This document shows positions 46,701 to 55,297 of a DNA stretch of 64,000 nt, piece after piece (the first letter of the stretch is position 1; the number at the start of each line of letters is the position of its first letter). The notes below the pieces were generated by a model. It was not told where the DNA came from. It did no database searches and saw nothing but the letters and a program-made list of their open reading frames with translations. The DNA comes from Phytopythium helicoides (Eukaryota > Oomycota > Peronosporomycetes > Pythiales > Pythiaceae). The stretch spans positions 248,001 through 312,000 of the forward strand of contig JANFNE010000005.1 in the NCBI GenBank assembly GCA_024867545.1, read 5' to 3'. The position numbers and the translations under genes were made by a program.

Positions 46701-47143
46701 CGACGAGGCGCGAACGCCGCCTCGCCGTCCTCGAGCTGGTTGCTGTCGCGCTCTCCACGCGCGGCCGCGGCCCGGCGCAGTCCTTCGCGGCGGCTCTCGG
46801 ACTTGAGGTGCGCCAGCTGCGAGGCTCCATGGGCGAGCTGCTGCTTGTGGAGCTGGGCCGCCGCGCCCCTGGGCGTCACGCTGCTCGGCGTCAAGCGCCG
46901 CAGGGCCGCGCTCTGGTTGCCGGCGGCCGACTCGACCAGGCCCGCGTCGTGAGGCGGGCGCACGCTGTCGGGGCCCGTGAGCTGGCGCAGCGAGAGCGCG
47001 GCGGCGCGAGGCTCGCGGGGCGACAGGACCATGGGGAGCGAGGCGAAGCGCGGGTGGCGGGTGGGCGGGCGCGGCTTTCCGGCGCGCCGCTCGCCATGCA
47101 CTGGCGGAAAGGCGCCTGGACGGCCGTCAACAGCCGCTAACAT
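43772..47143 (-). CDS. Kinesin-14 (C-terminal minus-end-directed motor)
   Basis: Kinesin-14 motors walk to microtubule minus ends and focus spindle poles. About 10 exons encode roughly 900 residues: a basic Ser/Pro-rich tail (exon 1, 47143-46529), a long coiled coil (about 46300-45360; [20 protein letters not shown]), then the diagnostic neck [23 protein letters not shown], and the motor at the C-terminus. Motor landmarks: Walker A GQTGSGKT split by an intron near 44830-44900, the [13 protein letters not shown] switch I, VNLVDLAGSER switch II, and [14 protein letters not shown]. It ends 14 residues after the last motor helix (LRFAQKVNS). The exon 1/2 border is one base out of phase in my reading. 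An alternative non-ATG extension exists upstream; 47143 is the first ATG. Confidence 0.9.
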
Positions 47144-47355
47144 ACGCAATGGACTTGGGTTGAGTATGGACGGCGAGGACGAGGGCGGACGACGCACGCT
47201 AACGCACGCTTACAACCTAAATCGGCGCTCGAAAGAAATACCATGTTGAAGCCGAAGCAGACGATGCAAGATCGAATTGGTAGTTTGGGATTGGCAAATG
47301 CAGCACACGCACGACTCGCGACGGTCTGGATCGGCCTGCGGCCGCCAACTGCGAC

Positions 47356-48741
47356 TTACTGGTCGACGTCGGTCGAGTCGGCGTTGATGTTCATGTCGAG
47401 CTCCTCGCCCGTGATGCGCTTGTACAGGTCCAGCACGTCCTCGGAGGTAGTCTCGAAGTGGCTCGTGGCGTCGTACGACTTGCTGATGTAGCAGTTGTCG
47501 GCCTTGCCGTCGCTCACAGGCTCGTACATGTCCGTCACCGAGTCGAAGCGATCCAGGTACGGGCCGATGAGCTTGACGCCCGGCTCCAGCTCGGCGATCG
47601 GGTCCGACGTCTCCGCAGTGGTACTCACAATGGCGATGTAGATGCCGCGCGGTGCCACGCAGTGCGCGTGCGAGACGACACACACGTAGATGTCGTTATT
47701 GCGGTCAGCCTGGGCGGCGGGGATGATGATCTGCAGCGACTCGGCGTCGTTCGAGTTGGGGATCGGGTGGTTCAGGATGAAGATCGAGCGAACCGTCTTG
47801 CCGCTCTTGCGCAGCTTGTCGGACGGGAAGTAGGACGGGTCGCCGATGATGATCTTACCCTTGGCGACCTCGTTGTCGCACTTGATGCCCCACGCCTTGC
47901 CGTTCTCGTAGAGGATCTCGTCGACGCCACGGTTGAGCATGAAGGTGCCGCCGTGGATGGCGCAGAGGCGCGAGAAGCTCTCGGGCAGGCCGCCGAGGCC
48001 GTAGAGCGGGTAGATGTAGGGTGACTTACCGTAGCGCTCGAGCGAGTAGGCGTAGAGCTTGATGGCGCGCACCGTCTCGATGGCGGGACGCTTGTGGTAG
48101 GACTCGTCGCGCATGAGCGCCATGGCGTGACCCATGAAGCTCTGCGTGTTGGCGTCGACGCCGTACTTCTCGAATAGCTCGTCCATGGGCTGCGTGAAGA
48201 GGTCCATACCCTCGTGGGTCTTGGGGTCGTCCTCTTCGTAGTTGTAGATGTAGAGCAGCAGCTTGCGGAACTTGCGCTTCTCGAACATGCCCATGAGCGA
48301 CGAGCGCAGCGCCTCCTCGCCCGTGGCGGGCACCTTGTAGCTGCGCCCGCCCTTGACGACGTAGCTGCCGTCGACGTTCTTGAACTCGAGGTAGCGCGTG
48401 ACCTTGGTGTGCAGCAGCATCTTGACGAGCTTGCCGCAGGCCATGATGAACTTGGGGATGAGGTCGACGTTGTAGTCTCGGTCGGCGCCCAGGTCCGAGG
48501 GCACGGGCTGCTCGGGCTTGAACTTCTTGTACAGGTTGCTGAGGTTGGGCGACGCGCACTCGCCGCCGTAGTACGCGTTGCGGTCCACCTGCAGCACCTT
48601 CTTGCCGTTCACGGCCAGCAGCCCGCTCAGGATGCACTCCTTGAGCCCCGTGCCCAGCACGATCACGTCATACTCGCCGTCCGCGAGCGCCTCGGTGCCC
48701 GCGGGCAGCCACGCGAAGTCGGGCTTGCTCTCCTCGGCCAT
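47356..48741 (-). CDS. GDI1: Rab GDP-dissociation inhibitor (RabGDI)
   Basis: GDI extracts and recycles prenylated GDP-Rab proteins between membranes and cytosol. A single uninterrupted exon encodes 461 residues. The N-terminal dinucleotide-fold remnant (EYDVIVLGTGLKECILSGLL) and the Rab-binding platform (KVLQVDRNAYYGGECASPNL) are typical, followed by PKFIMACGKLVKMLLHTKVT, EGMDLFTQPMDELFEKYGVD, IYPLYGLGGLPESFSRLCAI and the C-terminal KADNCYISKSYDATSHFETT. The length (447 in human GDI1) and the lack of long inserts favour GDI over Rab escort protein. The gene is GC-rich throughout and divergent from the Arp4-like gene. Long open frames on the opposite strand are codon-bias shadows. Confidence 0.97.
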   Translation of the reverse strand: MAEESKPDFAWLPAGTEALADGEYDVIVLGTGLKECILSGLLAVNGKKVLQVDRNAYYGGECASPNLSNLYKKFKPEQPVPSDLGADRDYNVDLIPKFIMACGKLVKMLLHTKVTRYLEFKNVDGSYVVKGGRSYKVPATGEEALRSSLMGMFEKRKFRKLLLYIYNYEEDDPKTHEGMDLFTQPMDELFEKYGVDANTQSFMGHAMALMRDESYHKRPAIETVRAIKLYAYSLERYGKSPYIYPLYGLGGLPESFSRLCAIHGGTFMLNRGVDEILYENGKAWGIKCDNEVAKGKIIIGDPSYFPSDKLRKSGKTVRSIFILNHPIPNSNDAESLQIIIPAAQADRNNDIYVCVVSHAHCVAPRGIYIAIVSTTAETSDPIAELEPGVKLIGPYLDRFDSVTDMYEPVSDGKADNCYISKSYDATSHFETTSEDVLDLYKRITGEELDMNINADSTDVDQ

Positions 48742-49007
48742 GGCGTCGTCGCGCGAGATCTTCTTCTCTCACCGGCCCCCTCGGCTCGAGAGAAGAGCGC
48801 CAGGTGCCACGGGGCGCCTGTCTCGTGTTATGCGACCAGTACCTGAATAGTATATTTTGTATAATGTAGTAAAATAACCACAAAATACAGTGTGTTATAC
48901 ATCTGTTCGTGCTGGGCCGATAGCAAGCGCCCCTCTGTGTGTGGCACACAAGTAGAGGCGGGGGCGGCCCGAAAAACAGGAATTTCCGGCCGCGCGCATT
49001 GGCCGCC

Positions 49008-50363
49008 ATGTTCTGCGGCGACGACGTCGAGGCCGTCGTGGGCGACGTCGGCTCGGCACGCAGCAAGTTCGGGCTCGCGGGCGAGGACGCGCCGGCGCTG
49101 GTGCTGCCCACGGCCGTGGGGCGCCGGCCCCCGGCGGCGGACGCGGCGGCCGCGCGCTTCGTGACGGGCGACGCGCTGCACGCGGCGCGCGACGTGGACG
49201 TGCTGCGGCCCATCGAGGCCTGCGCCGTGGCCAACTGGGACGCGCTCGAGCGGCTCTGGGGCGCCGCATTCGCGCGTCTGGGCGTCGACGCGGCCGCGCA
49301 CCCAGTGCTCACCTCGGCGGCCTCGTGCTTCGCCAACGACGCGCTGCACAACGCCGCCGGCCGCGACGCGGAAAAGTACCTCGAGCTCATGTTTGAGAAG
49401 TTCCGCGTGCCCGCGTTCTACATGGCCAAGGACGCCGTGCTCGACGCGTTCGCATTCGGAAGGTCGGCCGCGCTCATCGCTGAGGTTGGCGCAGGCGCCA
49501 CGCGCGTCGTGCCCGTGTATGACGGATACGCGCTGGAGCGACCCGCGCAGTACTCGACCGTCGGATGCAACCAGCTCACCAAGTACCTAGGCCACCTAGT
49601 CGCCATCAACCACCCTGACGTCGAGGTAAGGCCGCGATGCGCGTTCTCCAGAGCGCTGAACGCGCAGACGGGCAAGATGGAGGTCAAGCTGCTGCCCACG
49701 GAGCTCGTCACGCCGCCACTCATGCCAGCCAGCTACCTCAAGTTCATGAAGGCCCAGGTGCTCCGGGACATGCGCGAGTCCACGTGCGTGACGTCGTTGA
49801 CGCCGCTCCCAGACACACACAGCCACTCGACCTCGCCAGCGCACGAGAAACAGGATGCGCCCGTTGCCACGAGCGATGTCGAGTATGAAGAGGTTCGATA
49901 CGAATTGCCGGACGGGCAGGTGGTCGTGCTCGGCAGGGAGCGGTACCAGGTTGGCGAGTTCCTACTGCACCCGAGAAACTTCGAGTCTGCAGTTGTCAAG
50001 ACGGAGCAGCATGCAGCTGCGGCGGCGCGAACTCCTGCCAAGGGACTTCACCGCATGCTGTACGACGCGGTGCAGCTGTGCGACGCCGACCTTCGGCGAG
50101 ACATGCTGAGCAACATCATCCTGTGCGGCGGAGGCTCGCTGATACCAGGACTTACGGAGCGCCTACATGCTGAGCTGAGCGCCATGGTACCGAGCACTTT
50201 CAAGGTCCGTTTCACGTCCGTGCTCAAGGTCGAGCGTCAGTTCAGTGTTTTCATCGGCGGGTCTATCCTGGCATCGCTCGGGTCATTCCAGCAGCTCTGG
50301 ATCTCCAAGCAGGAGTTTGAGGAGGTTGGCGCTCATGCACTTTGTGCGGAACGCTTCATTTAG
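49008..50363 (+). CDS. Actin-related protein, Arp4/BAF53 (ACTL6)-like
   Basis: Nuclear Arp4/BAF53 is a shared subunit of INO80, SWR1/NuA4 and SWI/SNF-type complexes. This single-exon gene encodes 451 residues. The N-terminus (MFCGDDVEAVVGDVGSARSK, FGLAGEDAP) matches Arp4 rather than actin. Actin-fold landmarks follow: VPAFYMAKDAVLDAFAFGRS, GYALERPAQYSTVGCNQLTK and RRDMLSNIILCGGGSLIPGL. The end (GGSILASLGSFQQLWISKQE FEEVG) is the typical Arp4/BAF53 C-terminus. An insertion around residues 265-300 (SHSTSPAHEKQDAP) is unconserved. The ATG at 49008 has ATTGG just 6 nt upstream and a GCCGCCATG context. The frame is intact, and GC falls from the 5' to the 3' end. Confidence 0.9.
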   Translation: MFCGDDVEAVVGDVGSARSKFGLAGEDAPALVLPTAVGRRPPAADAAAARFVTGDALHAARDVDVLRPIEACAVANWDALERLWGAAFARLGVDAAAHPVLTSAASCFANDALHNAAGRDAEKYLELMFEKFRVPAFYMAKDAVLDAFAFGRSAALIAEVGAGATRVVPVYDGYALERPAQYSTVGCNQLTKYLGHLVAINHPDVEVRPRCAFSRALNAQTGKMEVKLLPTELVTPPLMPASYLKFMKAQVLRDMRESTCVTSLTPLPDTHSHSTSPAHEKQDAPVATSDVEYEEVRYELPDGQVVVLGRERYQVGEFLLHPRNFESAVVKTEQHAAAAARTPAKGLHRMLYDAVQLCDADLRRDMLSNIILCGGGSLIPGLTERLHAELSAMVPSTFKVRFTSVLKVERQFSVFIGGSILASLGSFQQLWISKQEFEEVGAHALCAERFI

Positions 50364-50893
50364 ATTTCCTTAGCTAGAGTAGGTAGAGAAGAAGAACGGC
50401 ATCCACGCGCCAACGCGGACACCAGTATAATATAGGTTGTGCTTTCGTGCATGAACTTCCAGTGCTCGCCCTTATCCCGTCCTCCTTTTGGACCCGCAAG
50501 CGTTTCTCGGCTGCTTTTGGCTTCATGTGTTCAGCCAAGTAGAGGCGCAAACACTTTCAGAGCAGCCATGCAAGGTTTTCCCGTGAGCCCATGGACCGTT
50601 GCAGTTTTTGCAAATAGCCAAGCCTGTCTCCAAGGGAGTCGATGCAAAGGAACGTGGCAAGCAGCCACGTTCCTTTGCGTATCCAAGTCAGGAAGCGAAG
50701 AAAATAGATCGTTCGTGCCTATTTCCAGCGGAGCGGTTAATGGCATGCGTTCTGTACATGAAAAAGCTGTTCTCAAACTGTGTGTGCTTGCGAGCTTGGA
50801 ATATAGCTGGCACCTTGCTCTCTCACTCACCAACGCGCCTTCCTGTCCGCACCCGTCCTTTTCCAGCTTCTAGACTTCTTACCACTGCCAAGC
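50364..50893. other. Spacer between Arp4 and the SPIRAL1-like gene, with a long hairpin
   Basis: This 530 bp stretch contains one notable element, a 15-17 bp perfect hairpin at about 50642-50680 (separate entry). Short open frames here lack conserved sequence. It must also hold the promoter of the SPIRAL1-like gene; a pyrimidine-rich stretch around 50815-50870 precedes its ATG. Confidence 0.5.
50642..50680. repeat. Long perfect hairpin (15-bp stem, 5-nt loop)
   Basis: GCAAAGGAACGTGGC (50644-50658) and GCCACGTTCCTTTGC (50664-50678) are exact reverse complements around loop AAGCA. A T-G wobble and an A-T pair extend the stem to 17. It lies about 215 bp upstream of the SPIRAL1-like ATG. Each arm contains CACGTT/AACGTG. 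Confidence 0.85.
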
Positions 50894-51325
50894 ATGTCTC
50901 GCAACAGCTTCCAGACGTCCCAGAATGTTGACAACTTTCTCCGCGAGAAGCCCAGTACTCGTCTTCACGCCCCTCCCGGTGGCGGCTCCAGTGTTGGCTC
51001 GCTGATCTTTGGTGGCGGAGGCTGCGACGAAAGCCCGTTTGCTGGACACGAGCGTCGTTCGTCGTTGGTCCGTCGAAAGGAGGAGTCTCCGGAGCAGACC
51101 AACCCTTACGCCAAGGACTATCGTCGCAACAGCGGTGGAGCTACTGACTACGGACAGACACCAACGGTGCACCAGCAGCAGCCTCCAGTTCAGCAGCAGC
51201 GTCAGGCTTCGTCGAACCAGTACGCCAGTGGAGCTAACCAGAACGCTGGTAACGTGCTCACCGACCGTCGCATCACTCGCATCCACGCGCCACCTGGTGG
51301 TGCTTCGTCGATCACCTTCGGTTAG
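50894..51325 (+). CDS. SPIRAL1-like microtubule-associated protein
   Basis: A single exon encodes 143 residues. Two copies of the SPIRAL1-type motif are visible. The first, NVDNFLREKPSTRLHAPPGG, is followed by GSSVGSLIFGGGG. The second, NAGNVLTDRRITRIHAPPGG, is followed by ASSITFG at the extreme C-terminus. Plant SPIRAL1 has NTGNFLTDRPSTKVHAAPGG with GSSLDYLFGG, and binds cortical microtubules to guide cell expansion. The middle is Gln/Asn-rich and probably disordered. The related Jupiter/HN1 family is an alternative, but the N-x-FLTDRPST-like lead favours SPIRAL1. The role here is inferred. It is tail-to-tail with RRP9, 112 bp apart. Confidence 0.8.
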   Translation: MSRNSFQTSQNVDNFLREKPSTRLHAPPGGGSSVGSLIFGGGGCDESPFAGHERRSSLVRRKEESPEQTNPYAKDYRRNSGGATDYGQTPTVHQQQPPVQQQRQASSNQYASGANQNAGNVLTDRRITRIHAPPGGASSITFG

Positions 51326-51437
51326 ATCGAATAGGTCAGCAAATCTCCCGCAAGCTAGACGCAATAAACAACATACATGAGAAAACACTAAAGCTAGGCA
51401 TATAATTTTCGATTGCGAGCCGACTCGAGCGCGCGCT

Positions 51438-53000
51438 CTATTCGTCCGAGTCGTCTCCGTTCTCTTCCTCCCCCTCCTCCTGCTCATTTTCCTGCTCCGG
51501 CTCGGCGGGATCGCTGCCCTCCTGCTCTTCCTCCTCCTCCTCGTCATCGGTTCCATCCTGCCCCTCCAACTCGTCCACATTCGGCAAAGCAATGAGAGCA
51601 AGGCCGTTCTTGACCTTCTTGATCTTGTCCCACCGACCGAAGCGGTGTTCCTGCCCGATACCAGCCAGAAGGAATCGCGCCTTCGCATCGAAGCAAAGAG
51701 CGTTCACGTGGCCCTCCATTGGAATGGTAGCCACAGGCACAAGCGAGCGCTGCTGGAGATCCGCACGCCAGAGACGAATGACTCCATCACTAGATCCTGA
51801 AGCAACGAGGTCGGACCGCGGGAGGACACCAACACTGTTGATCCACTTGCCGCCGTGGGCATTCGCCACAACATGAACAGGCTTCTTACGAGCATTTGAC
51901 CAGAGCGACAGAGATCCGTCGTCACCTCCAGTCACGTAGAACTCGTCATTAACCATCTTGACGCAGTCCATAGAGCCCGAGTTTCCGTAAAAGACGAGCT
52001 GTGTCTCCTCTGGGATCTTCCACAGACGCACGCTACGATCACGGCCGCAGCTGACAACACGCTCCTTGTACAGCGCGTCTAAACCATTGACCTCGCTCTG
52101 GTGGCCGAAAAGAGTCTCAACGTAGCCCATTTCGGTCAGGTTCCAGTGCTTAATGGAGCGATCAAACGAGCCCGAGAACAGCGAGTGTGAGCGCAGCCGG
52201 AATGCGAGCGCCGAGATCGCATCGCGGTGGCCCGAGAAGCTCTCTTCCAACTCGTTCTTCTCGATGTTCCACACCCGCACGAGCTTGTCGAAGCCACCGC
52301 TGGCGAGGTACTTGCCGTCAGAGCTCACGGCGAGCGCAAGAACGCACTTCTCCTTGTCTGTGTGCTTGCCCGAGCCGAGGGCGACGTCATCCTCTGGGAT
52401 GGTCAGCCGTGTCTTGCTCTGCTGCGCGAGGTCCCAGCGCAGGATAGATCCGTCCTTGGACGCCGAGAACGCTGTGCGTCCGTCCTCCATGAGGCACACG
52501 CTCGTGACCGGCAGCTGCTCAACAAGCCAACAATTAGAACAAGATCACCCACACTGATAGAGAACAAAGGTCTGCTAGCGCACCTTGTGGCCCTTGAGGA
52601 ACTTGGTCGAGTCTGCGTCGAACTCAAAGTCCTCGTACTTGCTGGCGACCTGCTTGAAGAGCCTGCCGGTGGCCTCGAGCGCGTCCTGGTGCAGGCGCGC
52701 GCCGACGCGGTCCTCTACCCCTGAGTCGTTCTCGGCGTCGGAGCCGTCCTCCTCCTCCTGCGACTTGAGCGAGGTCAGGTACTCCTTGGCAAGGCGCATG
52801 CGCTTCTCCTGCGCCGTCTCGCGCTTCTCCTGCTCGTCCTCGTCGCTCTCCTCCTCGCCCTGCTCGCCGCCCGACGCCTCGCTGTCGGACGCGATGACGT
52901 CGTTGTCGCCGCCCGCCGACCAGTCGAACGCGTCATCGCCCAGCGCGCGCTTCTTGCGCTGCGGCTGCGCCTGCTTCTTGGCTGCTCCCCTGCGCTTCAT
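51438..53000 (-). CDS. RRP9: RRP9 / U3-55K, U3 snoRNP WD-repeat protein
   Basis: RRP9 binds the U3 snoRNA box B/C motif and is needed for early 18S rRNA processing in the nucleolus. Exons 53000-52584 and 52514-51438 join in phase to 497 residues. The N-terminus is basic then acidic (AAKKQAQPQRKKRALGDDAF), with the conserved EKRMRLAKEYLTSLKSQEEE that precedes the propeller in RRP9. Seven WD repeats follow (FSASKDGSILRWDLAQQSKT; YLASGGFDKLVRVWNIEKNE; FSGSFDRSIKHWNLTEMGYV; VVSCGRDRSVRLWKIPEETQ; SGSSDGVIRLW). The tail is a long Glu/Asp run typical of nucleolar proteins. It is divergent from the EHD-like gene, with starts 207 bp apart. Confidence 0.93.
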
Positions 53001-53207
53001 GGCCGCCTGTTGCCGCTGTCCCAAGTGCTTCCGCCACGCCCTTTTGGCCCGTGGAAGTTTTGATTGGCGCCGCGCCGCTCGACGCTGCTGCCACCGGCTA
53101 CGTAGCTCCTGGAGTGGCCCACACCAGACGGGGCTCGACAAGTACGCTGCCGCCACAGACCCACCCACTCACGGGGGGCGGTCGGTGGCGGCAAGAGTGC
53201 CGCGCAC

Positions 53208-55037
53208 ATGGACGCGGGGGCGGAGAACGCGTCGGCGGATCTCGACCGGCAGGCGGCCATGGCGGAGCAGGAGCAGCCGCGCCAGGTGCGCGTGGCGGGC
53301 GAGGTGAACCGCATGATCCAGGCGGAGGTGGCGGCGCTGTACGCGCGGCTGGAGCCGCTGCGGCGCGCCGCGCGCTTCCCGTCGTTCGCGAGCGTCAACG
53401 TGCCCATGGTGCTCGTGCTGGGCAACCACTCGTCGGGCAAGAGCACCTTCATCAACCACATGCTGGGCCAGGAGGTGCAGAAGACGGGGAGGGCACCCAC
53501 AGACTGCACATTCACGGTGCTCATCGGCGGCCCAAGGGAGGAGCGCCTCGACGGATCGGCGCTCGTGCGCGCCGACCGCTACGGCTTCCAGGACGTGCGG
53601 CGGCTCTTCGGCCGCGACTTTGTCTCGCAGGTCGAGCTCAAGGTCGTCGAGAAGAGCGCACTGCTGGACGATGGAGGGCTCATGGTCGTCGACTCGCCTG
53701 GCATGATCGACCCGCCGGGGAACTCGCTCGACCGCACCGACACGGACAGAGGCTACGACTTTAAGCGTGCCGTGCAGTGGTTCGCCGAGCGCGCAGACGT
53801 CATCCTCGTCATGTTCGACCCTGACAAGCCGGGCACCACCTTTGAGACGCTTGACGTACTCACGTCCTCGCTGCGCGGGCTGTCGAGCAAGATGCTACTC
53901 ATCCTCAACAAGGTCGACGACTTCCACACGGTGCACGACTTTGCACGGGCCTATGGCGCACTCTGCTGGAACCTAAGCAAGGTCATCCCGAGGAAGGACC
54001 TGCCATTCATCTACACCATGTACGTTCCACAGGAGCGGCGCCAGGCGCTGTCTGGTGGAGCTGCCAAGAAGGTCACGACAGTGCGTACAACACTCGTCAA
54101 CGGCACGGTGACGAGCCGTGAAGTCGTCTCTGAGCAGGACGAAGAGGTGAGTTCCACGCCAGCTGAGCAGGCGCCATTTGATGTACAGAAGATGCTCGAG
54201 CACGAGTTTGATGGTACGCGCAACGAAGTAATGCGTGAAGTCGAGCGAGCCCCGGACCGCGCGACAGACAATATCCTCAACCTCCTCAAAGCCACGGCTT
54301 CCCGGCTGAAGATGCACGTGACGCTCGTGGAAGCTGTAAAGAAGGAGTATCTGGATCTCGAGACGTTCTGGCGGCGCGTTCAGATTGCAGGTGTTGTCGC
54401 TGGTGTCGGCTTCGTGTCGTTCTACTTGATTCGTACTGTTGGTAATGGGGACCCCGCTTCTATCGATCTTGGTGAAACATTGGCTGATGCAAGTGGTAGC
54501 AGCAAGACTAGTGCTCCTGTCGCATCCGCACCAACGCCTTCGCTGAGAGGCGCCGCAGGGGCTCGTGAGTCATGGCAAGAAAACTGGGCCAAGCAGGTGG
54601 CGCGCTCGCAGTCGCGGTTCAAGTATACGACATTTTTCAAGATTTTGCTGTCGTCGTGTGCGTCAAACCTAGCAATCTGGAAGGCGTCGGTTGTGAACCT
54701 CGAGTTCAAGCGCGAGAGCGTGCTGCAGTGGCTTCCGAAGACATTTGAGCGCATCTACTCGCCTTTCCTGTGCAAGTCGGACCGACTAGCAGACGAGGTA
54801 TCGGCTCAGTGGTGCGTTGTTAAGCCAGAGCTGGAACTTGCATTCACGTCAACGCCACTGCTCGAGTTTTCTCCGTTTGAACCGAAGGAAAAGAGCTTCT
54901 TGGAGGATGTGTTGAACCTGCATATTCCACGGCTCGATCGCAGTGTGCGCGACCGCCAGGGGGACGACCACGCATATCTGCGCTTCAAACACAAGAAAGT
55001 GGCGGCAGTTTCGGATGTAGAGACGAAGACTGGCTGA
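53208..55037 (+). CDS. EHD-like dynamin-family GTPase with internal membrane segment, no EH domain
   Basis: EHD proteins are membrane-remodelling ATPases of endocytic recycling. A single exon gives 609 residues. The P-loop GNHSSGKST (72-80), switch VVDSPGMID (161-169) and NKVDD (234-238) are present. So are the EHD signatures RGYDFKRAVQWFAERADVIL and ARAYGALCWNLSKVI. After the helical region, residues about 391-411 (VQIAGVVAGVGFVSFYLIRT) form a likely transmembrane helix. The remaining 200 residues (SRFKYTTFFKILLSSCASNL) match nothing I know, and no C-terminal EH domain is present. It therefore seems to be a membrane-anchored EHD relative, possibly mitochondrial or endosomal. GC content drops sharply after the first about 800 nt. 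The frame is intact. Confidence 0.87.
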   Translation: MDAGAENASADLDRQAAMAEQEQPRQVRVAGEVNRMIQAEVAALYARLEPLRRAARFPSFASVNVPMVLVLGNHSSGKSTFINHMLGQEVQKTGRAPTDCTFTVLIGGPREERLDGSALVRADRYGFQDVRRLFGRDFVSQVELKVVEKSALLDDGGLMVVDSPGMIDPPGNSLDRTDTDRGYDFKRAVQWFAERADVILVMFDPDKPGTTFETLDVLTSSLRGLSSKMLLILNKVDDFHTVHDFARAYGALCWNLSKVIPRKDLPFIYTMYVPQERRQALSGGAAKKVTTVRTTLVNGTVTSREVVSEQDEEVSSTPAEQAPFDVQKMLEHEFDGTRNEVMREVERAPDRATDNILNLLKATASRLKMHVTLVEAVKKEYLDLETFWRRVQIAGVVAGVGFVSFYLIRTVGNGDPASIDLGETLADASGSSKTSAPVASAPTPSLRGAAGARESWQENWAKQVARSQSRFKYTTFFKILLSSCASNLAIWKASVVNLEFKRESVLQWLPKTFERIYSPFLCKSDRLADEVSAQWCVVKPELELAFTSTPLLEFSPFEPKEKSFLEDVLNLHIPRLDRSVRDRQGDDHAYLRFKHKKVAAVSDVETKTG

Positions 55038-55297
55038 GGCGACGACGAAAGGCCATCAAGATATTCAAACTCTCAGGTTGACTTTGTTAGTTGATGCTTG
55101 AGTATGCTTATGACATGAGACACAACAACAAAAGTCGTGCCTTCCATTGAACGATAATCTATCGTGGTGAGGGAAGCATCGCTCCAAAAAGGTCAGGTGT
55201 TATCGTTTTCCTGCCATGTTTTGATAAGGCGTAGCTCACGAAGAGTTGATAAATTGAAAGAGAAAAGTGTTTGTATTGAAATTTCCGTTGGTGTCGA

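Noticed and set aside
47356..48741. Rab escort protein instead of GDI
   Set aside because: The length of 461 residues and absence of the long REP inserts fit GDI.
47458..48846. Long open frames on the plus strand opposite Rab GDI
   Set aside because: They mirror the GC-rich codons of an intact, strongly conserved gene and encode low-complexity Val/Asp/Ala-rich sequence with no family match.
52585..53764. Plus-strand open frames opposite RRP9 exon 1 and a second frame within the EHD-like gene
   Set aside because: Ser/Cys- or Arg/Gly-rich shadows of GC-biased coding DNA; the overlapping genes are clearly identified.
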